Source of the DNA: an uncultured Oscillospiraceae bacterium | GTDB lineage: Bacteria > Bacillota > Clostridia > Oscillospirales > Oscillospiraceae | Direction of reading: 5' to 3' | DNA: 13,877 nucleotides | NCBI GenBank assembly: GCA_900764755.1 | Contig: CAAFPE010000108.1 | Location: forward strand, 1-13,877 | In this document: one piece after another, positions 1 to 7,280 of the stretch | Layout of the letters: every line of letters begins with the position of its first letter | Position numbering within the stretch: position 1 is the stretch's first letter | Made by a program: the position numbers and the translations under genes | The notes under the pieces: model-generated | The model's input: the letters and a program-made list of their open reading frames with translations, nothing else | The model's database searches: none | What the model was told of the DNA's origin: nothing

Positions 1-53
1 GATCTCCGCCCCTCCCGCCGGGGGCGCCCCCGGGGGCCCGCCCCTACGGCGGA
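1..53. repeat. GC-rich intergenic element, part of a possible dispersed repeat
   Basis: This is a very GC-rich stretch of alternating G and C runs (for example GGGGGCGCCCCCGGGGG at about 20-36) that can fold on itself. Its right edge, read on the minus strand, contains GCCGTAGGGG followed by more G/C runs. The same GCCGTAGGGG core followed by a G/C tract recurs at 13802-13834. No reading frame with coding character is visible. I infer a dispersed intergenic repeat; two copies in one window cannot prove it. The rest of the stretch up to the terminator (54-103) shows nothing I can name. Confidence 0.35.
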
Positions 54-103
54 AATGGACCGCCCTCATCACCAAGGCTTTTTCGCTCATCCGCCCCTGC
101 ATC

Positions 104-147
104 AAAAAACGCGCCCCTGGGGAAGAAATTGTTTCTCCAGGGGCGCG
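104..147 (-). terminator. Intrinsic terminator of the DUF1846 gene
   Basis: An 11-bp stem (110-120 pairs with 137-147, core GCGCCCCTGG / CCAGGGGCGC) has an inner AGAAA/TTTCT stem. On the minus strand it is followed by six T (104-109). It starts 28 nt past the stop codon of the DUF1846 gene and has the full form of a Rho-independent terminator for that gene. Confidence 0.9.
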
Positions 148-174
148 TCGTGGTGCTTTTGATAAAATTGCCGC

Positions 175-1662
175 TTACCGGTGATACAAATTGTTGGTCT
201 GGTACTGGGGCTCGCAGGTAAGCTGGAGGCCCAGCTTCTTATAGGTACTCTCGTCCGGAGGCGAGAGGATGACGGAGCAGTGGGCCTGACAGCCGTTCAG
301 CGCAGCCAGGGACCGCAGGGCGGCCAGGGCCTTGGCATCCAGGTTGGCGGAGGCGGCCAGGGCCACCAGCACCTCGTCGCTGTGAAGCCGGGGGTTGTTG
401 GAGCCCAGGTACTTCACCTTGACGGTCTGGATGGGCTCAATGGCCGACTGCTTGATCAGGTGGACGCCGTGCCCTCCCGCGCCGGACAGGGCCTTCAGGG
501 CGTTGAGCAGGGCGGCGGCGGAGCAGCCCATCAGCTCAGAGGTCTTGCCAATGACCATCTCTCCGTCCGGGAGCTGGATGGCCATGGCGGGCTCGCCGGT
601 GCGCTGGGCGGCCTCGTTGGCGGCGGCCACCACAGGCCGGATGTCCGGGGTGACCCCCGCCTGCTGCATCAGCAGCTCCAGCCGGTACACTGTGTGGTCG
701 GAGCCTCTGCCCTGGCGGCGCTCGCACAGGGCGTCATAGTAGCGGCGGATGATCTCCTGCCGGGCGGCATCCTGAACTGCCTCATCATCATAGATACACT
801 TTCCCGCCATATTCACCCCCATATCCGTGGGGGATTTATAAGGGCAGACGCCGGTGATCCTCTCAAACATGGCCGCCAGGACGGGGAACACCTCCACATC
901 CCGGTTGTAGTTCACCGTGGTCTCACCGTAGGCCTGGAGGTGGAAGGGATCGATCATGTTCACGTCGTCCAGGTCGGCGGTGGCCGCCTCATAGGCCAGA
1001 TTCACCGGGTGCTTCAGGGGCAGGTTCCAGATGGGGAAGGTCTCAAACTTGGCATAGCCGGCGGTGATGCCCCGCTTATGCTCGTGGTAGAGCTGGCTGA
1101 GACAGGTGGCCATCTTACCGCTGCCCGGACCGGGGGCAGTGACCACCACCAGCGGGCGGCTGGTCTCGATGTACTGATTCTTTCCGAATCCCTCATCCGA
1201 GACGATATGGGCGATATTGTGAGGATAGCCTGCGATGGGATAGTGGCGGTATACCCGGATCCCCAGCTGCTCCAGCCGGGTCTGGAAGGCATCGGCGGCA
1301 GGCTGCCCGGAATATTGGGTGACCACCACGCTGCCCACATACAGCTCCATGGAGCGGAACGCGTCGATGAGGCGGAGGACATCACTGTCGTATGTGATGC
1401 CCAGATCCCCCCGTACCTTATTCTTCTCAATATCGGCGGCATTGATGGCAATGATGACCTCCGCACTGTCCTTCATCTGGGCCAGCATCCGGATCTTGCT
1501 GTCCGGCTCAAACCCGGGCAGCACTCGGCTGGCGTGGAAATCATCAAACAGCTTGCCTCCAAATTCCAGATACAACTTGCCCCCAAACTGGGCGATGCGC
1601 TCCCGGATATGCTGGGATTGGAGCTTCAGATACTGGTCGTTATCGAACCCCTGCCTGGCCAT
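175..1662 (-). CDS. DUF1846 domain protein, function unknown
   Basis: This 495-residue protein matches in length and sequence the DUF1846 family, which is widespread in Firmicutes and Actinobacteria. Structures exist for family members, but I know of no assigned reaction. It is cytosolic, with no signal peptide or membrane segment. The most telling stretch is the glycine-rich loop APGPGSGKMA (residues 176-185) after a hydrophobic strand (LVVVT, 171-175). It resembles a P-loop and is followed by the conserved block AGYAKFETFPIWNLPLKHP (201-219). A second glycine-rich region lies near SGAGGHGVH (393-401). The ATG start is supported by AGGAG at 1670-1674, 7 nt upstream. A TTGACG/TAAAAT promoter precedes it and an intrinsic terminator follows, so it is probably monocistronic. 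The family assignment is firm from recall; nucleotide binding is only inferred. Confidence 0.9.
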   Translation of the reverse strand: MARQGFDNDQYLKLQSQHIRERIAQFGGKLYLEFGGKLFDDFHASRVLPGFEPDSKIRMLAQMKDSAEVIIAINAADIEKNKVRGDLGITYDSDVLRLIDAFRSMELYVGSVVVTQYSGQPAADAFQTRLEQLGIRVYRHYPIAGYPHNIAHIVSDEGFGKNQYIETSRPLVVVTAPGPGSGKMATCLSQLYHEHKRGITAGYAKFETFPIWNLPLKHPVNLAYEAATADLDDVNMIDPFHLQAYGETTVNYNRDVEVFPVLAAMFERITGVCPYKSPTDMGVNMAGKCIYDDEAVQDAARQEIIRRYYDALCERRQGRGSDHTVYRLELLMQQAGVTPDIRPVVAAANEAAQRTGEPAMAIQLPDGEMVIGKTSELMGCSAAALLNALKALSGAGGHGVHLIKQSAIEPIQTVKVKYLGSNNPRLHSDEVLVALAASANLDAKALAALRSLAALNGCQAHCSVILSPPDESTYKKLGLQLTCEPQYQTNNLYHR

Positions 1663-1717
1663 GCGCTCACTCCTTTTATCTTATCGTTGCAGGTCCTGTA
1701 CAAATTTATTCCTTCTT

Positions 1718-1746
1718 ATTTTACGCAACCCGCCAGACACCGTCAA
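1718..1746 (-). promoter_or_regulatory. Sigma-A promoter of the DUF1846 gene
   Basis: Read on the minus strand, -35 TTGACG (1741-1746) is followed by a 17-bp spacer and -10 TAAAAT (1718-1723). The predicted transcript begins near 1711, about 50 nt before the ATG. The match to the consensus and the exact spacing make this a good candidate. Confidence 0.7.
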
Positions 1747-1804
1747 GGCTTTTGAGCCGAAGAGTTCCACGAGAGTTTCTGCCGGATTTTGTGGAAATAG
1801 CGGG

Positions 1805-1833
1805 TAGCTTTTCCCCCTCCGGTATGATAGAAT
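1805..1833 (+). promoter_or_regulatory. Probable extended -10 promoter of the permease gene
   Basis: An extended -10 (TGATAGAAT, 1825-1833) has only a weak -35 (TAGCTT, 1805-1810) 17 bp upstream. Transcription would begin near 1840 and give a leader of about 80 nt. That leader holds an 8-bp hairpin with a 5-nt loop (1860-1867 with 1873-1880, one G-T pair). No known riboswitch is recognisable in it. Confidence 0.5.
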
Positions 1834-1918
1834 AATAAAACTCACCACATCTTCTGTCCGCGTCCGGTCTGTCCGGGCGCATTTTATCTGTTCCCGCGCA
1901 AATAGGAGGGCGTTTTCA

Positions 1919-2692
1919 ATGGAATGGAATGATCTGCTGCACACTTTACTGATTGTATGTCCTCTGGTGTTCCTTGGGAGCATCGTGGACGCGGTGGCCG
2001 GCGGCGGCGGGCTGATCACCCTCCCCGCCTATCTGCTGGCCGGACTGGACCCCCACGCCGCCTCCGCCACCAACAAATGCGGCAACGTGTGGGGCACCCT
2101 GCTCTCCGCCTACCGCTTCTGGCGGCGGGGGGAGCTCCGGATGCCCAGCGCCGCCTGGGGCGCGGCCGGCGCCCTAGCGGGGGCCTGGGCGGGGGCGAGG
2201 CTGAACCTCATCCTGCCGGACCAGTTCCTCTATTATATCATGCTGGCCATCGTTCCGGTGATGGCCGTCTTTCTCCTTTTGAAACGGGACTTCGGGACCG
2301 AGGACTGCTCCGGTCAGTTCTCCTCCCTCCGCCTCTCCCTGTTCTCCCTGGTCATCGGCCTGGCAGTGGGTTGCTACGATGGATTTTTCGGCCCCGGAGC
2401 AGGAACCTTCCTCATGCTGGCTTATACCAGTCTCTGTAAGTTCGATCTGCTCACTGCCTCCGGCAATACCAAGGCGGCCAACGCCGCCTCCAACGCCGCC
2501 TCGCTGGTCACCTTCGCCCTGGCGGGTGAGGTGGTCTGGGCCGTGGGCATCCCCGCCGCCCTGTGCGGCCTGGCCGGGGGATATGTGGGCTCCGGCCTGG
2601 CCCTTCGGGGCGGGGCCAAAGTCATCCGCCCCATGTTTTTTGTCGTTCTGACCCTTCTCACGGTCCGCCTGATCTACGATTTGGTGGTGTAA
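1919..2692 (+). CDS. TSUP (TauE/SafE) family membrane permease
   Basis: This 257-residue, very hydrophobic integral membrane protein has the hallmarks of the sulfite exporter TauE/SafE family (PF01925, about 250 residues). The family moves small anions such as sulfite, sulfonates or organosulfur compounds across the cytoplasmic membrane. Two related halves are visible: VDAVAGGGGL (23-32) with ATNKCGN (50-56) in the first, and YDGFFGPGAGTF (153-164) with ASGNTKAANAASN (180-192) in the second. Hydrophobic segments lie at about 7-28, 80-98, 104-122, 138-152, 193-215 and 236-256. The start has AGGAGG at 1904-1909, 9 nt upstream. The gene stands alone, divergent from the DUF1846 gene, with its own promoter and terminator. 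The substrate cannot be read from sequence or neighbours, as no sulfur gene is adjacent. An unusually small hydrophilic loop with a cysteine (about 123-135) separates the halves. Confidence 0.92.
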   Translation: MEWNDLLHTLLIVCPLVFLGSIVDAVAGGGGLITLPAYLLAGLDPHAASATNKCGNVWGTLLSAYRFWRRGELRMPSAAWGAAGALAGAWAGARLNLILPDQFLYYIMLAIVPVMAVFLLLKRDFGTEDCSGQFSSLRLSLFSLVIGLAVGCYDGFFGPGAGTFLMLAYTSLCKFDLLTASGNTKAANAASNAASLVTFALAGEVVWAVGIPAALCGLAGGYVGSGLALRGGAKVIRPMFFVVLTLLTVRLIYDLVV

Positions 2693-2698
2693 CCCTCC

Positions 2699-2726
2699 GT
2701 GCGCCTTCAAAAGGCGCACTTTTTTT
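2699..2726 (+). terminator. Intrinsic terminator of the permease gene
   Basis: A perfect 9-bp stem (GTGCGCCTT with AAGGCGCAC) with a 3-nt CAA loop is followed by seven T (2720-2726). It begins 6 nt after the stop codon. This is a textbook Rho-independent terminator on the plus strand. Confidence 0.95.
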
Positions 2727-2746
2727 GCCGTTTCTTGGGACAAAGG

Positions 2747-2777
2747 AGAACGCAGCCGGCAAAACCGGCTGCGTTCT
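2747..2777. other. Perfect 13-bp inverted repeat without a T-tract
   Basis: AGAACGCAGCCGG (2747-2759) pairs perfectly with CCGGCTGCGTTCT (2765-2777) around a CAAAA loop. Neither strand has a T-run behind it, so it is not a standard terminator, and one already lies 20 bp to the left. On the plus strand it is directly followed by a ribosome-binding-like AGGATGGAGG and an 11-codon frame (2797-2832). On the minus strand it could be a 3' end-protecting stem for the mfd-tadA transcript. It resembles in design the 13-bp hairpin at 12493-12523. Confidence 0.6.
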
Positions 2778-2799
2778 AAAAGGATGGAGGATTCAGATG

Positions 2800-2816
2800 A
2801 AAAAGAGTCGTACTCT
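2800..2816 (-). terminator. Weak candidate terminator of mfd-tadA
   Basis: On the minus strand a short stem (AGAGT, loop ACG, ACTCT; 2804-2816) runs into a T-tract (2800-2804), about 77 nt past the tadA stop. The stem is only 5 bp (6 with a G-T pair) and AT-rich, so it would be inefficient. No better terminator is visible between tadA and the convergent permease gene, other than the perfect hairpin at 2747-2777, which lacks a T-tract. Confidence 0.35.
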
Positions 2817-2892
2817 CGCCTTGCACTTTTAAGATACCCTATTTTTATGAATAAAACCAGCGCAAGTTGTTACAAAAGGATTAAATATTTCC

Positions 2893-3345
2893 TCATCCAT
2901 TCCCCCGCAGGCCCTGGAAAAATTCCTGGAGGACCTCCTGGCACTCGGTCTCCAGGGGGCCGCGGTACAGCCGGGGATGGTGGTTGAAGCGCTCCTCAAA
3001 CAGGTTGAGCACCGAGCCGCAGGCCCCCGCCTTGTCGTCCCGTGTTCCATAGCGCACCGTGTCCACCCGGGCATTGATGATCCCTCCGGCACACATAGGG
3101 CATGGCTCCAGGGTGACGTACATGGTACACCGGTGGAGCCGCCAGCTGCCCAGGCGTCGGCAGGCGTCCCGGATGGCCTCCAGCTCTGCGTGGGCGGTGG
3201 CGTCGCCGTTCTCCTCCCTGCGGTTGCGTCCCTCCCCCACGATCTCTCCATCCCGGACGATGACGCAGCCCACGGGCACGTCGCCCTCCGCCCCGGCCTG
3301 GGCAGCCAGCTCCAGCGCCCGGCGCATATAGTCCTTGTGATCCAT
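2893..3345 (-). CDS. tadA: tRNA-specific adenosine deaminase TadA
   Basis: This 150-residue protein has the full zinc-dependent cytidine/deoxycytidylate deaminase fold signature. HAE (residues 52-54) supplies the zinc-binding histidine and the catalytic glutamate, and PCPMC (81-85) supplies the two zinc cysteines, C82 and C85. The surrounding text (VPVGCVIVRDGEIVGEGRN, YVTLEPCPMCAGGIINAR, DDKAGACGSVLNL) is that of TadA, which converts A34 of tRNA-Arg(ACG) to inosine so that it can read CGN codons. It differs from guanine or cytidine deaminases by this tail and by the FNHHP block near 120-124. I chose the ATG at 3345 because GAGGAGG lies at 3354-3360, 8 nt upstream, and the protein then begins MDHKDYMRRAL as in the family. 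It lies 79 nt downstream of mfd on the same strand with no terminator between, so it is probably cotranscribed. Confidence 0.95.
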   Translation of the reverse strand: MDHKDYMRRALELAAQAGAEGDVPVGCVIVRDGEIVGEGRNRREENGDATAHAELEAIRDACRRLGSWRLHRCTMYVTLEPCPMCAGGIINARVDTVRYGTRDDKAGACGSVLNLFEERFNHHPRLYRGPLETECQEVLQEFFQGLRGNG

Positions 3346-3424
3346 GGGCACAGCCTCCTCTGTTCTGTGGGGCGGCGCGGGCGTTTTTTTCCACACGCCG
3401 GCCCAAAATTGTGGAACGATTTTC

Positions 3425-6400
3425 TCAGCCTGCCTCTCCGCAGGCCCGGGCGTAGTCCTCCACCAGGTTCTGGGCACAGCGAAGCGGGTCGTCCCCCTTC
3501 CGCAGGCGGAGGGTAAACCGGGGCACATCCCCCGGGATGAGGAGCAGGCGGTTCCGATAGCGGTCCCCGTCGCACAGCAGGGAGAAGGGCTCCAGCCGGA
3601 ACTGCTCCAGGGTAAAGATCAGCTGCCCATTCTTCTGGGCGATGTCGGTGATGTCCGCCTCCGCCGCCGCCGCCCGGAGCAGGGCCACGGAGATCAGGTT
3701 ATTCACCGTCCGGGGCGGTTCTCCATAGCGGTCGATGAGCTCATCTACCAGGTCGTCCGCCTCCTCCTCGCTGCGGATGGCGGCGATGCGCCGGTACAGG
3801 TCCATCCGCTGCTCCGGCGCTGGGACATACCGGTCCGGGATGGAGGCTGCCACCGCCAGATCGGCGGCGCACTCGGTGCGCTTGGGAACCGGCTGTCCCT
3901 GCTGGGTGAGCACCGCCTCCTCCAGCAGCTTCAGATACATATCATAGCCCACCGACAGCATGAAGCCGCTCTGCTCCGGGCCCAGCACGTTGCCCGCACC
4001 CCGGATCTCCAGGTCCCGCATGGCGATCTTGAATCCGGAGCCGAACTCCGCAAACTCTCGGATGGCCGACAGGCGCTTGGCGGCCACCTCGGTGAGCACC
4101 TTCCCCCGGCGGTAGGTGAGATAGGCGAAGGCCCGGCGGTTGGACCGCCCCACCCGGCCCCGGATCTGGTGCAGCTGGGCCAGGCCCAGGTGGTCGGCAT
4201 CCTCAATGATGAGGGTGTTGGCATTGGGCAGGTCGATGCCCGTCTCAATGATGGTGGTGCACACCAGCACGTTCAGTTCCCCGTCGGTCATGCGGCTCAT
4301 GACGTCGTCGATAGCCTCCTGGCTCATCTTGCCGTGGGCCACTCCCACCGCCGCGTCCTCCCCCAGCAGCTGTCCGATCCGGGCAGCGGTGCGGTCGATG
4401 GTCTCCACCCGGTTATGGAGGTAATACACCTGTCCCCCCCGCTCCAGTTCCCGGCGCATGGCGTCGGCCAGCACCGGCCAGTTGTGCTCCAGCACATAGG
4501 TCTGTACCGGCAGGCGGTCGGCGGGCGGCTCCTCCAGGGTGGACATATCCCGGATGCCCGACATGGCCATGTTCAGGGTGCGGGGGATCGGGGTGGCAGA
4601 CAGGGTGAGCACGTCCACCTGGGCAAAGCGCTCCTTCAGCTTCTCCTTGTGCTGAACACCGAAGCGCTGCTCCTCGTCCACCACCAGCAGGCCTAGGTCC
4701 TTGAAGCGCACGTCCTTGTTGAATAGGCGGTGGGTTCCGATGAGGATGTCCACCCGCCCCTCCTCCACCCGGCGCAGGGTCTCCTTCATCTGGGCCGGGG
4801 TGCGGAAGCGGGAGACTACATCAATGTTCACCGGATACCTGGCAAAGCGGCGCAGGGCGGTGAGATAGTGCTGCCGGGCCAGGACGGTGGTGGGCACCAG
4901 GATGGCTGCCTGCTTGCCGTCCAGCACGCATTTCATCATGGCCCGGAAGGCCACCTCCGTCTTACCGTACCCCACGTCGCCGCACAGCAGCCGGTCCATG
5001 GGCACAGGGCGCTCCATGTCCCGCTTGATCTCCCCGATGCACCGCAGCTGGTCGTCGGTCTCGGAATATTCAAACTGCTCCTCAAACTCCCGCTGCCATG
5101 GAGAGTCCGGAGAAAACGCAAAGCCGGGCTGGCGCTGGCGCTGGGCGTACAGCTGGATCAGCCCCTTGGCCAGGTCGGCCACCGCCTTCTTCGCCCTGGT
5201 TTTGGCCCGCTCCCAGTCCGTCCCCCCCAGCTTGGACAGCTTTTTCGTCTCCTGGGCATCCTCGCCGCCCCCAATATACTTGGAGACCAGGTCCAGCTGG
5301 GTGGCGGGGACATAGAGCACGTCTGTTCCGGCGTAGGCGATCTTCACATAGTCCTTCTCGATGCCGTCGGCAGGCATCTTCACCATGCCCACATACCGGC
5401 CCACTCCGTGGTGCTCGTGGACCACCAGGTCCCCGGGGGACAGATCTGCATAGGACTTCAGCTTCTGCCGGTTGGTGGTCTCCTTTTTGACCGGGCGGGG
5501 CCGTTTTCCGGCCCCGCCAGACTGGCCCTCGGTAATCACCGCCAGCTTCAGCCCGGGGTACTCCATCCCCCCGGACAGCCCTCCCACAGTGAGGATGATC
5601 TGCCCCGGCTGTGGCAGGGCCTTCAGGGCAAAGTCCACCCCGGATTTCACCTTCTGCTCCCGCAGGAGTGTCTGGAGGTTCAGGGCCCGCTGCTCGCTGG
5701 ACACCAGTACCAGGATGGAAAACCCGGCGCTCTGATAGTGGCTCAGGTCCTGCACTGCGGTCTCCAGGCTGGCCCCGAAGGAGGGCAGCTGCTTGGCCAT
5801 CAGGGACAGCACGCACCGGGGCGCCACCGGGTAGGCGGATAGCGCGAAGGAGTCCAGATAGGCAAAGGGGAAGTCCTCCAGCCTGCGGCACAGCTGGTCA
5901 TAGGAGCGGGACAGCGTCCCGCAGCCTCCCTCCAGCTCGCCCCGCTCCAGCAGGGTCTTGACGTCCTCCTCCAGCTGCCACTGCCAGGTCTTGGCCCGCT
6001 CCCCCACCCGGCTACTCTCCGAGAAGAGGACACAGGCATCATAGGGGAGATAGTCCGCCGCGGTGGCCAGCTTCGGATAGATCAGGGGGAGATACCGGTC
6101 GGCGGCCGGGAAGGACCGCCCCTCCTCCAGGGCCTCCCGGTCCTGCCGGAGGGTGGCCGCCAGCGCCTCCAGGCCGTCCCGGAGGGCGGAGGCGGCGCGC
6201 TGCTCCAGCTGCTCCAGAAGGCCGTTCAGCCCCCCGGGGGCCAGATGGGGCAGGGTCTCCGCCGCAGGGAGCAACACAGCCTGCTCCACATTGGCCGTCC
6301 GCCGCTGGGTCCCCGGGTCAAAGATCCCCAGGGCGTCCACCTCGTCCCCAAAAAACTCGGCGCGCACCGGGGCCTCCATGGCCGGAGAGTACACGTCCAG

Positions 6401-6937
6401 GATGCCGCCCCGGAGGGCGAACTGGCCCGGACCCTCCACCTGATCACAGCGGACATAGCCTGCTTCCGTCAAATGTGCGGTCAGCTCCTCCAGGTCGGCG
6501 CTCTGCCCCACTGCCAGGGCAGTGCAGGCTCGCTCCAGCGCCTCCGGCGGGAGGGTGCGCTGGAGCAGGGCCTCCACGGTAGCCACCAGACAGGGGACCT
6601 CCCCCCGGCTCAGGCGGTAGAGGAGGCGGAGCCGACGGTGCTCCCACTGGTGGGAGACGGTGGCGATGCTGTGGAACAGGAAGGAGCGGGCGGCCAGCAC
6701 AGGGACCTCTCCGCCGGTGAGGAAGGACAGGTCCCGGGCCATCCGCTCCGCCTCCCCCTCGTCGGCACACACCACTACCACTGGGCGGCCGCTCTCCTGC
6801 CCCAGGCAGGCGGCAAAGTGGGCCCGGTGGACCGCCGCCAGGCCGGACACCGCCGCCGGGGACTGTCCACTGTCCAGCGCCGTCAGCAGCTGCTGAAATT
6901 CCGGCAGTTCCCGCAAAACAGAGCGGAGCATCTCCAT
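3425..6937 (-). CDS. mfd: Transcription-repair coupling factor Mfd
   Basis: This protein of about 1170 residues is full length for Mfd, the ATP-driven translocase that removes RNA polymerase stalled at DNA lesions and recruits UvrA. In order it shows a UvrB-like N-terminal module (about 1-340), an RNA-polymerase-interaction (CarD-like) domain around 490-555 (LSPGDLVVHEHHGVGRYVG), and a RecG-like SF2 helicase core. The core has Walker A GDVGYGKTE (about 653-661) and the DEEQ box in VVDEEQRFGVQHKE (about 754). Helicase motifs TGIDLPNANTLI and LYQLRGRVGRS-like LHQIRGRVGRS follow, then the C-terminal TRCF domain (about 1010-1110). It therefore looks functional. GAGGAG at 6947-6952 serves either ATG 6937 (9-nt spacing) or an in-frame TTG at 6940 (6-nt spacing), and I prefer the ATG. 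A TTGACG/TAAACT promoter lies about 100 nt upstream and tadA follows. Confidence 0.97.
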   Translation of the reverse strand: MEMLRSVLRELPEFQQLLTALDSGQSPAAVSGLAAVHRAHFAACLGQESGRPVVVVCADEGEAERMARDLSFLTGGEVPVLAARSFLFHSIATVSHQWEHRRLRLLYRLSRGEVPCLVATVEALLQRTLPPEALERACTALAVGQSADLEELTAHLTEAGYVRCDQVEGPGQFALRGGILDVYSPAMEAPVRAEFFGDEVDALGIFDPGTQRRTANVEQAVLLPAAETLPHLAPGGLNGLLEQLEQRAASALRDGLEALAATLRQDREALEEGRSFPAADRYLPLIYPKLATAADYLPYDACVLFSESSRVGERAKTWQWQLEEDVKTLLERGELEGGCGTLSRSYDQLCRRLEDFPFAYLDSFALSAYPVAPRCVLSLMAKQLPSFGASLETAVQDLSHYQSAGFSILVLVSSEQRALNLQTLLREQKVKSGVDFALKALPQPGQIILTVGGLSGGMEYPGLKLAVITEGQSGGAGKRPRPVKKETTNRQKLKSYADLSPGDLVVHEHHGVGRYVGMVKMPADGIEKDYVKIAYAGTDVLYVPATQLDLVSKYIGGGEDAQETKKLSKLGGTDWERAKTRAKKAVADLAKGLIQLYAQRQRQPGFAFSPDSPWQREFEEQFEYSETDDQLRCIGEIKRDMERPVPMDRLLCGDVGYGKTEVAFRAMMKCVLDGKQAAILVPTTVLARQHYLTALRRFARYPVNIDVVSRFRTPAQMKETLRRVEEGRVDILIGTHRLFNKDVRFKDLGLLVVDEEQRFGVQHKEKLKERFAQVDVLTLSATPIPRTLNMAMSGIRDMSTLEEPPADRLPVQTYVLEHNWPVLADAMRRELERGGQVYYLHNRVETIDRTAARIGQLLGEDAAVGVAHGKMSQEAIDDVMSRMTDGELNVLVCTTIIETGIDLPNANTLIIEDADHLGLAQLHQIRGRVGRSNRRAFAYLTYRRGKVLTEVAAKRLSAIREFAEFGSGFKIAMRDLEIRGAGNVLGPEQSGFMLSVGYDMYLKLLEEAVLTQQGQPVPKRTECAADLAVAASIPDRYVPAPEQRMDLYRRIAAIRSEEEADDLVDELIDRYGEPPRTVNNLISVALLRAAAAEADITDIAQKNGQLIFTLEQFRLEPFSLLCDGDRYRNRLLLIPGDVPRFTLRLRKGDDPLRCAQNLVEDYARACGEAG

Positions 6938-6940
6938 CAA

Positions 6941-7226
6941 ATATCACTCCTCGTACCGATATATCCCATGATATGGAAGCTAAAACGCACCAATGCCCCC
7001 TGTCCCGAGGGATAGGGGGTAGGTGTTGGTCGGATCTTCACTCAGTTTACCCGGTTTTCTTCTCTGCGTCAAGGGCGGGGCCCGCCAAGAGCCGGCGGGG
7101 CCTACCGTACCTTCTTCAGAAAGATTTAACGGTTATGTAATACTTTTTCGTCCCTTTTGTAACAACTCTCTGGTAGGATACTTTTTGCAAGAGACAAGTT
7201 CGTTTCATTTTAATCCTCTTTTTCAG
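6941..7226. other. Intergenic region between mfd and spoIIP
   Basis: This stretch of about 290 bp has no convincing gene. It holds the mfd promoter (7044-7072) and a hairpin in the mfd leader (CCCCCT and TCCC arms, about 6996-7019). It also holds a GC-rich imperfect inverted repeat at about 7078-7102 and an AT-rich portion from 7120. In the AT-rich part ATACTTTTT occurs twice (7141 and 7179 region), and the 15-mer CCTTTTGTAACAACT (7153-7167) occurs once more in the window, inverted, at 2865-2879. I see no promoter that obviously fires to the right. Confidence 0.5.
7044..7072 (-). promoter_or_regulatory. Sigma-A promoter of mfd
   Basis: Read on the minus strand, -35 TTGACG (7067-7072) is followed by a 17-bp spacer and -10 TAAACT (7044-7049). 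The start would fall near 7037, giving a leader of about 100 nt that contains a GC-rich hairpin (about 6996-7019). The -35 is strong and the -10 moderate. Confidence 0.6.
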
Positions 7227-7270
7227 TGACAGGTCCCGGGCGCTTTGGAGCAGCGTCCCGGGACCTGTCA
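7227..7270 (-). terminator. Long hairpin after spoIIP, probable terminator
   Basis: A perfect 14-bp stem (TGACAGGTCCCGGG 7227-7240 with CCCGGGACCTGTCA 7257-7270) continues inward with CGCT/AGCG around a single bulged T. It begins 10 nt past the spoIIP stop. On the minus strand it is followed by CTGAAAAAG rather than T, while on the plus strand TTTT follows. It may act as a stem that ends or protects the spoIIP transcript. Its position is clear but its efficiency as a terminator is not. Confidence 0.6.
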
Positions 7271-7280
7271 TTTTCCTGTG

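Noticed and set aside
181..1755. A 524-codon open frame on the plus strand opposite the DUF1846 gene
   Set aside because: It mirrors a clearly recognised gene; its low-complexity Gly/His/Leu-rich translation is typical of an antisense frame in GC-rich DNA, and no ribosome-binding site supports it.
1834..1918. Riboswitch in the permease leader
   Set aside because: The leader of about 80 nt has just one 8-bp hairpin and no conserved aptamer core that I recognise.
3344..5842. Two long plus-strand frames opposite mfd (3344-4696 and 4730-5842)
   Set aside because: They are antisense shadows of Mfd, with no recognisable domain, start signal or codon pattern of their own.
7023..7229. A 68-codon frame in the mfd-spoIIP gap
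   Set aside because: It starts at GTG without a ribosome-binding site, crosses the mfd promoter and a GC hairpin, and its translation resembles no family I know.
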